From: Branchiostoma floridae
Lineage: Eukaryota; Chordata; Leptocardii; Amphioxiformes; Branchiostomatidae
Assembly: GCF_000003815.2 (NCBI RefSeq)
Contig: NC_049993.1
Coordinates: 6,468,489 to 6,532,488, forward strand
Direction: 5' to 3'
Length of the DNA: 64,000 nucleotides
Numbering within the stretch: the stretch's first letter is position 1; each line of letters starts with the position of its first letter. Below are positions 25,401 through 37,100 of the stretch, piece after piece. Under the pieces are notes generated by a model. That model had not been told where the DNA came from and made no database searches. It saw only the letters and a list, made by a program, of their open reading frames with translations. A program made the position numbers and the translations under genes.

Positions 25401-28400
25401 GGGCTATTTGTAATTAAAGTGGTCAAATTTGATGAAACCGTGAATCAATCAGTGTGTAAGTTATTAGAAATACTCCTAAACCCAGGAAATCCTTTGTCAA
25501 TCATAATACACATCCAGCACCAATCCCAGACAGTCTGATAGTTCACACTCCACAGGAGGACAGGTATCACCTCACCTGGTCCACTGGCACCCTCCCTGCA
25601 TTGTTATCACACTGGGCGGGGAGGGGGTAATTATCGAACAATAGGGGAAATGAGGAAAATTCAGGGTCAAAGGTTGTATCTATGTGTTGCTAGGGCAGCC
25701 AACGCCCGCTTTGCTGGGGGTCTTGAGATATGTCTTAGTCGCACTGAGTATGCTCACTCCAAGGCCGGCTAAATTCCTTCTGCCAGCTTATGATACCATC
25801 TCATCCCACCGTAGGATCTGCTTGGAGATCACTTCCCCGTCAGTCACTGTGAATGTAACGCTAGATGCAAGAGTCCATATATACTCACAGTGCCGGGCCT
25901 GTTTTGTTGACGTACTGGTACCACACTGCCACCAGGGTTAGCGCGTGGTGGTACCAGTGGAGGAAGATCAACTTCTGCTTTCTCGCCACGATGAAGAACG
26001 TGTCACCAAACTCAACTGCCTGGAGGATCAGACGTGAAATAAGTGTTATGAAAAAGCAAGATTTCGACCTTCAGAAAAAGACGTAGAGCAAGTCTTTCCG
26101 CCAATCGTCCAATGTTTTGCTAGCCTGGGTAGAAGTTTGCTCCGACGTTCATTAAACATCAAAAACAGTCGCTTCTCTGCTATTCCGAACTATTACCCGG
26201 ATGGTACCCAGGTTAATGTTTTGCCATATAGCACAAGTAGCACTTTGGTATTATATGCTTAAGCTTGCTGAAGTCTTCATTTAAAAACATTGCCTATTAT
26301 CCATAGTACATATCTAATGGGAAATCTACACATGGAACGGACGAAGTATGCTTATTAGTGACTGCACTGATAATCATGGATCAACCAAAGTAAATGCGGG
26401 TCAGTGTTTACTCTGTGACCTTAATACTTGCTAAGCTAAGCTCATTAACTTGTACGATGTTTTCACGTTTAGACGTGGCGGTATTTCAAACGAGTGACAT
26501 TCCTCACTTTGCTGAGTGAGAAAGCAACAGCCCAAAACCCTGAGATGGGGGCAGTCAGCGAATGGCCGTCACACAGGCTGTGCGTTAGGCCGCGCTCGCG
26601 GAAGTCGTGGAGCCACACCGCATTCAAACGCAAGGCCCCCATAATGCTAGGGAAAAGAAGACAAAAGTATAGAATCTGTCATCTGGATATGTGCACTCCG
26701 TATTGTCTAAGACTTCGTTTGTATTTGAAAATAATCAGAAAGAAAGTAGATCACTGCAATAGAAATTCAACGAGTTTATCATTTTCTTCTATTAAATATC
26801 AGTTCTTCTCTAAAGGCCGTTTTCTGTTACCGTTACATTTAAGATTAATGAATAGACGAAACTTAGAAAATACTAGTAAGCTTAACCGGAAATTGTCTTG
26901 TGGGTCAGTCCTACCTGAAGACGCTGAGGCAGGCGCTCCAGATGGCCAGGGCAGACCGCATGTTGTAGGCGGGTCTCTCCTCCATGTACCACCGACCGGC
27001 CCACACCAGCACCACGTACGCCGCGGCCAGCACGTACCCTGAGAAAGGGAATGTCATTCATTTCAACAGCATGTAACTGTACATGTTAGTTCCGTTTCGT
27101 TCAGAAATTTAGTCAAATTGAAATTCCTTAGTATAATAAAACTGTGTCAATAAAGTGTTCAACTATCTTCGAAGGAAGCGATGACAACAAAAGATTTTTT
27201 TTTCGCAGTCGTAGTAGATGTGGGCTTCCAAAAGGATGGACAATGTATGTGGGATTGTGAAAGGATTTATTAGCCTTCTTATATTACCTCATGTCGTGAA
27301 TAAACTGTTTGACATGCCAAATCCTCCGATTCGTTACTGTGGGAACTACTCTGTTCACGTCACGAGTTCGCGAACTAGGTCAACTCCGTGCCAGTACAGA
27401 TTTACTGCAGGCAATCAAAGTTCATTCCTCTTTGTGATGCAACTTCAAATCAAAGTTGCAAGGGACACGTTATACTACATGTGATGTTGGCTAATCTCCA
27501 AGCAGATTCTACGGTAGCATAAGATAGTGAAAGCTGACAGGTGAGTGAAGCCGCCTAGGGGTGTGATTGGATGTCGTAGCCAAACACATTCCTAGGCAGG
27601 CTTTACTCCCCTGGCTTTTGATACTATCTTATGCTATAGTAGGATCTGCATAGATATTACCAACGTTACGTATACAGATTGCGCTCATACTGGAACGGAA
27701 GTCGATCATTCTTACATTGCAATGGTCGAATTACGAAATGTTGCTATATCATTTCCTTAAAAAAAATATATATAACGTTATATATGTACATTTCAATCTT
27801 TCTAGTGACAGAAATCAATCTTATATCGCCTTCCAGATCGTGATTATAAGTACCCCAAACCCTACAAGTATCTATATTGCCAAATTGCAACGTTGTGTAA
27901 CAAATACATGAGGTTGCAACTTTGTCTCGATACGGAACGATTGCATCACAACGCACATGCCTAGTAGGTAGAAACCGACCACGTTTATTTGTATTACGGC
28001 AACATTACCTAAGCCCACACTTTGACCGTTCTAAATATATAGAAACAAAGAAACAGTTGATCGGTAACTTTACTGCTCCCACTTGCCACCAAGGAATTGC
28101 ATCAGGACTTGAACTATGCTTAACTTCATCCCAGACTTTCAATATCATAAATCATATTATGACAAGATTTAAGATTCAGGTATAACAAGTACGCCGGCAT
28201 ATTTGTGTATCCTATCGTGCAAATGTCACTTGGTTAATGATCTATCAAGAACGACAGTTTCATGGCACACGGTTGTCACAAGCTAACCGATTGTTACACC
28301 AGTAAGGCAACGTGGAGGTAGAAGTCAATGAAGTCCGGCATAGGGAATACAGCAAACCATATTCTTCTGTTTATGAGTTCGTGTACAAAGCACGAACCAA

Positions 28401-28866
28401 CCCTATTAGCAACTCCACGAAGGGTGACCTTTCACCTAGTCCTTGAAGGTTCTTGAAGATTTGGGAAGGCAGGGCGAGGGTAATCTCCAAGCAGATTCCT
28501 CCGGTGGCGTAAAACAGTAACATAAGCTGGGGAAGACTCNNNNNNNNNNNNNNNNNNNNNNNNNNNNNNNNNNNNNNNNNNNNNNNNNNNNNNNNNNNNN
28601 NNNNNNNNNNNNNNNNNNNNNNNNNNNNNNNNNNNNNNNNNNNNNNNNNNNNNNNNNNTGAAGTCCTTCCTCAGCTTATGTTACTGTTTTATGCCACCGG
28701 AGGGAATTGCTTGGAGATTAGGGCGAGGGGTGACCTACGAAGTAGTCTGTGCCTCACCTGATTTCCAGACGTTGCTGAACCACAGGTGAAACTCTGGGCC
28801 GTCAAAGTCCTTCTCAAACGTGAAGGGTGGAGGAACATGTTGGAAGGTGACGTTTGTGTCCGCCAT
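22429..28866 (-). CDS. ELOVL6-like: ELOVL6-like very-long-chain fatty acid elongase (complete)
   Basis: ER membrane 3-ketoacyl-CoA synthase that condenses malonyl-CoA with an acyl-CoA, the first step of two-carbon chain elongation. Coding exons in order: 28866-28758, 27038-26915, 26646-26508, 26019-25889, 23093-22960 and 22601-22429. Their 810 nt give 269 aa, and all phases agree. Human ELOVL6 is about 265 aa. The start MADTNVTFQ is followed by FTFEKDF. Then come RSALAIWSACLSVFS, GALRLNAVW, SLCD, GFWAVAFSLSK, GDTFFIVARKQKLIFLHW and the catalytic HxxHH box as HWYHH. NFSVHALMYPYYTLR and an aromatic C-terminus follow. The chain ends RDKKE, compatible with a basic ER-retrieval tail. The match is strongest to ELOVL6/ELOVL3. 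A 5' UTR exon ending near 30066 is possible but unproven. Two introns carry MITEs, and a third holds an assembly gap inside a MITE. Confidence 0.93.
22725..22878. mobile_element. MITE, ATCTCCAAGCAG family, near-perfect palindrome
   Basis: TAGTCTCCAAGCAGACCC and its complement GGGTCTGCTTGGAGACTA bound two arms that match almost throughout (TATCAAAGCTG against CAGCTTTGATA). AAGTTTTTG flanks each side, a 9-bp target duplication. The closeness of the arms suggests a younger copy. It lies in the last intron of the elongase gene. Confidence 0.85.
23625..23692. mobile_element. MITE fragment (left end only)
   Basis: TAATCTCCAAGCAGATCCTA continues to AATAAGCTGGCCGAAGGAG, then leaves the family consensus. 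No right end was found nearby. Situated in the long elongase intron. Confidence 0.6.
25756..25833. mobile_element. MITE fragment (right end only)
   Basis: ACTCCAAGGCCGGCTAAATT leads to a right arm with GCCAGCTTATGATACCATC and CGTAGGATCTGCTTGGAGAT. The left terminus is missing. It lies just upstream of the elongase exon carrying the HWYHH box. Confidence 0.6.
26121..26215. mobile_element. short foldback element, TAGCCTGGGTA family
   Basis: The ends are TAGCCTGGGTA and TACCCAGGTTA. ATGTTTTGC flanks both sides exactly (26112-26120 and 26216-26224), a 9-bp target duplication. It is 95 bases long and non-coding. A relative with the same ends and also a 9-bp duplication is at 42417. Confidence 0.75.
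27492..27659. mobile_element. MITE, ATCTCCAAGCAG family
   Basis: TAATCTCCAAGCAGATTCTA is answered by a decayed right end GTAGGATCTGCATAGATATTA (positions 27639-27659). The inner words AGCATAAGATAGT, CTTTTGATACTATCTTATGC and GTAGCCAAACACA match other copies. No target duplication is visible, so this is probably an older copy. It lies in the first coding intron of the elongase gene. Confidence 0.7.
28481..28720. mobile_element. MITE, ATCTCCAAGCAG family, interrupted by assembly gap
   Basis: Left arm TAATCTCCAAGCAGATTCCT with CGTAAAACAGTAACATAAGC. The right arm GCTTATGTTACTGTTTTATG ends at GCTTGGAGATTA. GGGCGAGGG flanks both sides (9-bp duplication). The 119-N gap at 28540-28658 falls in the loop between the arms, as expected if the hairpin defeated assembly. 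Confidence 0.8.
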
Positions 28867-31245
28867 CTCGCGCCAACCTGCCGTAGTTCTGCCCTTCTGA
28901 CCCCAGCTAGTCACAAGATATGTGCAAGAACACGCCGAGAGCAAGTGAGAGGTGGAATGGCAGTTCGCGGGACCAACCGTTTCTGCCTGCATAAGGGAGG
29001 AAAAAGATATGAAGCGCTTTGATTTGGTTTCGGAATTCATATGTTGCGCCTTATGATACTGCTAGGTACCAGGGAAAAAATTCACAATGTCGGTATATTC
29101 TTTCGTTCAAACTGGCCAATTTCTTCAAAATACTTAGTCATCGCTCCTTAACTTCTTTGCTCTAATGATTCTCTAATGTTTAAATACTGGTGTTTTTTTT
29201 CTTTTCTTTTTTTCTAAATAATTGTCGCTGTATATCTGATTAACATTCCACAAACCCGAGTGCAACCATTACTGGACCATCCCATAACTCGCTTCCTGGT
29301 TCCAGCGTTGCCAAAGAAAATGGCCTGATCTTGGGAGTGGTCGCGTGATGTTTGTTTAGGACACGCGTCACATTAAAACTGTTGAGAAAAATGCGCCTTA
29401 TAACGGTTGCCTCCAATAGGGAAATACACGGAATATAGAAGGTCAAGACGACTAAAAACTCTTGTTTCCCTAAAGATTTTTTTTGTCTAGATAGCCTGTC
29501 GGCTGGGCGAGAGGTCCGAAAACAAGGTTTTGTCTACTCTCCAAGCAGAGGTTCGGCTCCGGCTGTTTGGGGGCTTTCTGGGGGGCATTCTTATTGGGTT
29601 TTCTATTTTGTACCGTTTTCTTTATGTTTGGGCGACGGTGGAAAGTAGAAAACCCAATAAAAACACCTAAAAAGGGTTTTAAAAACAGCCGAAGCCGAAC
29701 CTCTGCTTGGAAAGTAGGTGTTCGTTATCAGGTTCATTCTTACTCAGCTGTTTCATTCCACATCTTTATTTTATCACGAAACGTATGTTTTGTCTTTGTT
29801 GTGGCATTGCCTAACTCGGTTGGGCAAAAATGTACAATATAGGGCTTTGTTCATTCATTCATTAAAATCCAGAATTTTTGCCAAACAACACAAGTTCACA
29901 CACTACGACACAGCACCACTCGGAGGTGCACTAGAAAACGTTTATGGAATTAGCATATGTCACATAATTATCAAATATTATAGATATAGTAATATTAAGT
30001 TGTAGTTGTAAGATCAGATTTTAGAAAATACAACGAAAAGTAGCAGGGTTACTGACTTACTCACCAAGTCTGTAAAAATCCCGGCCACTACTATCCCCGC
30101 GCCCCAACCTGTGCTTGGAGAATAGGTGACGTGCCCTTTCTTTTACCTGGACACAAGACGGGGATGTGCCAGGAAGAGTTAACTCTTTCAGATTGAGAGA
30201 AACGTATTGATTAGCTATACACAAGTGTTCTGTAGATAGAGAGAAGCTTTCAGCTATACACAAGCTATAGACAACCAGTTCACAGAGAAAACAGCAGACC
30301 CTAGCTGTCCGACCGGTCATTCTAGCCTCCACCAGGCCTTCTTTAGGGATATGAATGGATATAATGTTTACCTTTACATGTTGTAGTCTAACACTGTTTA
30401 TTCTTACCCCCAACACATGTAGACCTGAGCCGCCCTCTAGCTCTGTGCTAAGCCATTTGCTGCATTATGTAACCGAACACCACAGAGTCTCTGCTACTTT
30501 ACCAGTAACCATGGTGACAGTCGTATGGTACAGGTCGTTGACGAAGAACAAGGGAAACAAGAAATCTTTTTAAAAAAGCTGTGCCTTGCCGCGTATTTTA
30601 TGTTATTTTGGTAAGTTAGACTAGATTCTACGCTTAAAAATCCCGAGTTCCACATGTCGCCCCCCTCCCCCCTCATTATCATAATTTATGTCAGATGAAT
30701 TATTGGCACATTAAACAGGTTTTGTAAAACTTTTTGACCCACAATGAATATGCATTATTTTTTATTACAAACTAAGTTCCTTCTGATGCAATTTGTGATA
30801 TATATTTATATAAACATGGTGAGTTAAAGCGTAGATTTATTACGCTGGACCACATACAGTAACATGCGTCTAGAAGAGCGTTTTAATACTCGCCTGGAAT
30901 GTACCATTGTCTAACTAAGCCATGAAACTCGGCAAGGAAAGAAAACGTCTTGTCTCTCTTGTCTAGTTTTCTTTCTTTTTTGATTTTGTTATACCCCCAT
31001 TAAAAACGGGCCTTTGGAAGGGGCTTTGGAAGGGCTGGGTTAACAGGTCCGTCCAACCATGGAAGAAAGCTGGCGTAAAGCTGGCAAAAACATATGTATA
31101 CCTTTCGAGGAGGTTAACATAATTAGTCAGGCCATAAGAGTCAGCCCGCAGGATATGGCCCACTGTGAGAAATGTGGTAAGGCCTTTAACCCCTGTTACC
31201 AAAGTGGCACAGTCCAGTTCTCCGTGTACGCTCATCATCATCAAC
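28867..31245. other. divergent intergenic region (elongase / NDUFB6)
   Basis: Separates two divergently transcribed genes, so it should hold both promoters. On the - strand, 30066 is followed by a GTGAGT donor after a GC-rich stretch. An acceptor-like CGGCAG lies just before the elongase ATG. A non-coding first exon for the elongase is therefore possible. A second MITE family occupies 29535-29716. No other coding exon was recognised. Confidence 0.5.
29535..29716. mobile_element. MITE, second family (CTCTCCAAGCAGAGG ends)
   Basis: TACTCTCCAAGCAGAGGTTC is answered by GAACCTCTGCTTGGAAAGTA. Inner arms (GGCTCCGGCTGTTT against AAACAGCCGAAGCC) give a long hairpin of 182 bases. The ends share CTCCAAGCAGA with the first MITE family, so the two are probably related. 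A sister copy is at 45216 and a terminal fragment at 59451. Confidence 0.75.
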
Positions 31246-33063
31246 ATGGCGCCGCTTTCTGAAGCCAGAGAGCGAGAGATCGAAGAGTGGCGTCAGGCTC
31301 GCGCCAAGATCCGTGCCGACCGCCATGCCTTCTTAAAGGACCAAGTCTTGGCGCCGAACGAGCCCCTGCCCCCGAAGAACCCGGGTTTTTCGGCGCGGTG
31401 GTCGGGCTGGTGGGCCACACAGGGCGCCAAGTTCGTCCCGATGGTGGTGGTGAGTTGACCCGGTCTTGGTTTGACCTCTGTGGTACAAATTGTTGTTTTC
31501 GTGAGTTTTGCGCAGCGTAGGCTCATGTCAGCTCGTAAATCGAATTCGTGTTCAATTGTAGTACCAGTTGTTGGCGATTTGTGGGCTCCAAAACAACATC
31601 ATCACAAGGAAATTCTTAAAATGTACCTGTTCACATATGGGGGAGGGGGGCATGTCATAATAAAGACATTATATTTTTAGTTTGTTTAAAATTGCTTTTT
31701 AAAGTTCTGAAACTTGTTATTGGAATGAAAATCTTTATTTCCCTTATACAACTTTATTTATTTATTAAAATTTTAAAAACAATGGACATCACATGAAGGT
31801 GAAATCACATTACACACATGTTTGCATGAAGTGCATAGGGTCATCAGTAGTATGTTCCTTTCTCCCTTGTCTTCCTCAGCAAACTCCAGTGCGGAAGGGC
31901 GGCATGTTCTTTCTCAAGTGGGTCCTACCACTCTGGGTTGGGCACTACCTCTTCAAGTACAACTTCTTAGTAAGTCAACTTCTTTGATAAGTCGTGGGAT
32001 TTTAACTCTTGAAGGGCATCTTATCATATTATGGCTGTAACCTTCAGTGCAACCAAAATATACCCTCCAAGAATGACAATGTATAAGCAATAAAGATTAT
32101 TCTGGATATTGTCTTTGAATGATGTATATTTGGCAAAGAGATGTTAATGAATTTGACGTATGACTATGAATTTTTATTATCAGCTCATGCAGTATGTTAA
32201 CTATAACATGCATAGTCTGTACTCATGTCAAACTGTATACTCATGATCAAGCTAGCACCTGGCTAGATTTTGTGAAATAGTCAGACATCAACTACTAGTA
32301 TCTTTTGCCAGTGACTGAGGAAAGTTTGAAGTCAAACTTTGTTGTTGTTGTTGTCCTCGTTTAACGTCTATTATTTCGCTAGACGTGGTCTCTTGGTGCT
32401 AAGTAACACATGGTTAGCTTTTGAGTCAATAGTCTCTCTTGGTATTTAACTCTTGGTTCCTTGTGCTTGAGAGTTGTTGGAGGAGTTTCTAGGAGAGTAC
32501 GTCGAAACGGTGTGTACTCTCAATGTACTGGGAGAAGGCCATGTACATCTGTTTGTACACTATTGAACCAAACTTTGAATTGATATATAAATGCTCAATG
32601 TTGTCATTGTGCAGGGTAAGGATGATGGCATGACTGGTGTCGTCTACAGAAGACCAAGGGTTTACCCGGTAAGTACAGCAGGTCCATTGTTCAGGCACTC
32701 CAGTTTCATTTCTTGGTTCTTTGAGTTAGAATTACTTAAAGTTTTATATTAGGCTGCAGTTTATGCTTGCTGAAATTTATATGTGTATATATTTATATAT
32801 GTATGTATACTGGATGAATGAATACTCGTAAACTTTGTATTCACTGGAATGACCTCTCAGCCTTATCAAATCTTCTCGGAAGTTCAGGGAACACAAAATA
32901 TATAGCAATTATGAAAAATACTAGTAATTATCATCACTCTGTCACTTTGTATTGGCCCTCAAAGCTATTTTGCTACCTTGAATTGTAGATATATCTAAAC
33001 TCATTGTTATCCCTGCAGAATGATTCAAAATTCAACCCACCACCTGCCCCTGGGGAAGCATAA
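31246..33063 (+). CDS. NDUFB6: NDUFB6, mitochondrial complex I accessory subunit B17 (complete)
   Basis: Accessory, non-catalytic subunit of NADH:ubiquinone oxidoreductase, a single-pass protein of the inner mitochondrial membrane arm. Coding exons 31246-31449, 31880-31969, 32615-32668 and 33019-33063 join in phase 0 throughout, giving 130 aa. Human NDUFB6 is 128 aa. The N-terminal EIEEWRQARAKIRADRHAFL and KDQVLAPNEPLPP parallel the human [23 protein letters not shown] region. Exon 2 carries the membrane helix LKWVLPLWVGHYLFKYNFL. Exon 3 (GMTGVVYRRPRVYP) matches the KPYGIVEKKSRIFP stretch, and the end is proline-rich (FNPPPAPGEA). The ATG is preceded by A at -3 and followed by G at +4. The ELOVL6-like gene is divergent from it, and the receptor gene at 34170 converges on it. 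Confidence 0.93.
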
Positions 33064-33363
33064 CCAACCAGCAGCGCCATCTAGCAGCTGGTGGGAGAAG
33101 GACAGTTGGATGCACTTTTTAGCACATAAAACATAGGGACTTTCAATCTTCAAGTTCAAACTTTCAGTCTTACAATTTGCCTTGCAGAGTGACATTTCTG
33201 GAAATCTGTGCACATGTTGAAGGTTGTTAACACACAATGATATGATTTTTGCCTGGGATATGATTATTAGTAACCTCTTCCCATTTTTGAGTTGACAGAT
33301 TGTTTTCATTCATGTTGCTTAAAGAGAAAAGACAAAGTACATGTAGACAATATATTTTGCAGA

Positions 33364-33380
33364 AATAAATCTTCTTTATT
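33364..33380. terminator. back-to-back polyadenylation signals
   Basis: AATAAA at 33364-33369 on the + strand is about 300 bases after the NDUFB6 stop. TTTATT at 33375-33380 gives AATAAA on the - strand for the converging receptor gene, about 790 bases after its stop. The two transcripts probably end within a few tens of bases of each other or overlap slightly. Confidence 0.5.
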
Positions 33381-34169
33381 CCCTTCCAAGTTCAATCTTT
33401 CGCATATTGATTTACGTACATGTTTGTATCTACAGATACAGATACCTTCCTAACAATTTTTGGCAACAGACAGAATGTACAACTATAACACTTCTTAAAG
33501 AATGTTCAAGAACATTCACTTCAGTGTGAAATAAAAGAACTGAAGAAAGGTATGGAATCGTACTGTTTTTACATATGCACATGCTGACATAGCTATTCGA
33601 AACAAGTCACCAGGTATGCAAGTAATTGTATACATGTTGTTCATCTGCAAGGTTTCCACTTGTGGAAAGACATGGATTGATTGTCAGTTTTGTCATAGCT
33701 TATCTAACTCCAACTTAGTACTGTGTAATTCCAAGAACACTGAATTTGATAATGGGTTCCACAGTTCAGTGTTCCTATCGCTTCAGTGTTCTGTGTATAA
33801 CACTGAAACTTGTAGCCAATACAGACATTATTATATATGAATTATAATGTACATGTATGTGCAGTGTACATGTACATTATCATATGTGTGCTAGTGCTCA
33901 ACCAGCACCATACATTTTCAGGTTTGTGTATGGCATCTCATTTGGAGGAGACGGCTGGGCACACAACTCGTAATATATTGACCAGCTTTGGTGTTTGGTA
34001 GGGTACAAAATACTTGCTGCATGTGCAAACATACCACACAAAACATCCTTAGTACAATGTACTACTGCAACATAAAGTAAATTTGATACACAGACACAGT
34101 TTTTGGCGACGCCTCAGGGCTGGAGCCTACTGTACATATTTTCTTGTATGGGAGAACCTTAGTCTTTAG

Positions 34170-37100
34170 CTAATCAGACTGGTCATTGACAACAACACAC
34201 TCATAGGACACTCTCCGAGGATAGGGGATGTTCCCGGCACTGTCTCTGTTTATCGATTCATAAGCATGGTAGTTGTCCAATGATGCTGGTGGTGTCTGCC
34301 TTTCAATTTCATGACTGTCCCTCCGTCTGTCTACTTCTCTGTTGTCTCTGCCCACTGAATAAGCAAAGTCTGGTGTCTGCTCCAGTGCAGCGGCGCCACC
34401 TTTCCTCTGGGATGGTAAGTGCAGCGCATGGTTTGCTGCTCTGGCTGCCTCGAGTTGGGCGATGGTGCTGTAATTCACGTCGCTCCCGTCAGGAGGCCGC
34501 CGCGTGGAGAAGTAAACGAAGTTCGGAGTCGCGTTGTTTTCCCTGTACATAACCTCTGGGGGTAATTTCGTAGCCGCTCGTTCAGCGACATCGTTGTACG
34601 TACCGTTCTCGTTTTTGACTGCAGGAGGCGCGCCGCTCTCTGAAGGGGATTTCCTGCAGTTACAGAAGAAAATGATACATTTTTAGTCACAACAACTGAA
34701 CTGTACATGACTGACAAGAGCTACTTTTCCTTGATACTCTCTACATGTCATTCTATAATTCTGAATCACAAAGACACCAATGAATACTACTAGTGTATTT
34801 GATCGCAAGCACTAGTATATGTGCAATTGGTTTGTCCAGATGGCAATTGTGACCTTAACATAGTGTTAACAACTGATGATTGCATCTTCAAACGCCTCTG
34901 TATCACATAGGTGCTAGAATGCCAGTATTAGGCAGACTGGTGGTTAAACAATACGCGACAATCCAATCTCGTTGGGAGGTCTCGCGAGACTGTAATCTGG
35001 CCGCGCGCGCGCGTGATTTGACAGTCGGACGGTAACAGCCTTCAGCAGCCCAGCGGCTAACAATGGCTTCTCCCAGCATCGACTCGATCGAGTCAACTTC
35101 AGAGATTCGTTGTGCTTTTATTTGGCAACATCCGCCGGTAAATCGGCATGCCATGAGCAGATAATATTGTTGTGAACCTATGGACTCGATATCGTGCTGT
35201 AAATTTGCAAATTTCTGGTCATTTTCACAATTTTTGACGGGCGGTTTATGCTTGCTTGTCGTGAGAAAAACGTGCATATAGGCGCGTCGCCTTACTTGTA
35301 NNNNNNNNNNNNNNNNNNNNNNNNNNNNNNNNNNNNNNNNNNNNNNNNNNNNNNNNNNNNNNNNNNNNNNNNNNNNNNNNNNNNNNNNNNNNNNNNNNNN
35401 NNNNNNNNNNNNNNNNNNNNNNNNNNNNNNNNNNNNNNNNNNNNNNNNNNNNNNNNNNNNNNNNNNNNNNNNNNNNNNNNNNNNNNNNNNNNNNNNNNNN
35501 NNNNNNNNNNNNNNNNNNNNNNNNNNNNNNNNNNNNNNNNNNNNNNNNNNNNNNNNNNNNNNNNNNNNNNNNNNNNNNNNNNNNNNNNNNNNNNNNNNNN
35601 NNNNNNNNNNNNNNNNNNNNNNNNNNNNNNNNNNNNNNNNNNNNNNNNNNNCTATAGCAAACACTCACAGGACTTGAACAAAGTGGTCACTAGTAGACAG
35701 GTGTCAACAGCATAGACAAACACTATGACACATATTTACCAAAGGTAAAAATTCAGTCACTTGCAGTATGCATTGTGAGAGACATGTTATAGCTTCCAAG
35801 CAAATTGTGTGCAACCAATCTCCAGTAGGCAGTACCTAATCTCCAAGCAGATTCCTCTACTCACCGGCTGTTANNNNNNNNNNNNNNNNNNNNNNNNNNN
35901 NNNNNNNNNNNNNNNNNNNNNNNNNNNNNNNNNNNNNNNNNNNNNNNNNNNNNNNNNNNNNNNNNNNNNNNNNGATTGTGTTCTCGGCTGATCTAGTGAT
36001 GGAGAGTTGGACATCCCAGAAGGCATTGCTGTTAGAACGGAGGCAGCATATTACTATGTATAAGCGCCATGTAACCATCTCCAAGCAGATGTAATGAATG
36101 ATCAGGTTCAATGTTTTGTGATCGACTGAAGGGAGTTAAAATGTGTCTTAGATCTAAATGTTGCAAAACATTCGTAAAACACTAAGCCTGAGCCGGATCC
36201 TTACGTTAGATTAGTTCTAAGTAACATTTATCATGAAATACATGGTATGTCAAGGATATTATATTGTAATGTCATGAGGCACATCAATAAATTTCTTATA
36301 ATGTTTTACAACTCAAACATCTAAAGCAGAAAACATTTCATTTTAGTTGTGTAAGAGGGTGGTTTAGGATTCTATGCACTTCAATTTGTAATTCATTCAT
36401 TTATTGTAATGTCATCGATATGAGTGTGAATACCTGTGTTCTGTGTTTCCAAGTCTGGTGGATCGGTGGGGGTGATGCCGGGAATGTGAACAGCTTGGCT
36501 AGAACCTGCAAAGTAGAATCAACAGCAGTGAGCACGGCTACCTGTATTTGTATGTAAACGTTATTGAAAAGCGATAGAGACTTGCAAAGGATTAAAAATG
36601 ACAGTGTGTGTATTTTAGTAAACGAGTTCAGAAATGGAAAAATATATATTTCTTCTGCACAGCCAATTTCTCGGTGTGCGACGAAAAGGCGACCAGAAAG
36701 GATCGTTAACTTAAGAAAATCGTTAATAATCTAGTGAAAGGCACGGAAAATCAGGGTTGTAAAGGATTTTAAATGACAGTGCAAGCATTTTAGTAAACGA
36801 GTTTAGAAATGGAAAGATGCTGTGTCTTCTGCACAGCTAATTTCTCTGTGTGCCGACAAAGAGGCGACCAGGAAGCATCTTTAGGTGAACTTTAGAAAAT
36901 TGTCAATAATTTAGTGAGAATAGAACCACACAAGAAAGCTAGCAAAAAACAAAGGTATACTTCGAAAAAAGAAAAGTGTGCTCGTTTCCGAAAGACCCTT
37001 CCTGAAGCGCTTCTGACCTGTTTTAGTATCTCCAGTTAGATCCTACTCGGGTAGCATAAGATAGTATTATAGTATCAAAAGCTGCCATAGGAGTAAGGCA

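Noticed and set aside
26494-27042. 182-codon + strand ORF
   Set aside because: It is the antisense shadow of two elongase exons and the intron between them.
30057-30416. 119-codon - strand ORF upstream of the elongase
   Set aside because: No similarity recognised. Part of it may be a non-coding first exon of the elongase instead.
31059-31262. Zinc-finger-like HCEKCGKAF upstream of NDUFB6
   Set aside because: Only one partial C2H2-like word is present, the reading frame is unrelated to NDUFB6, and no second finger or exon structure supports it. Probably 5' flank or UTR by chance.
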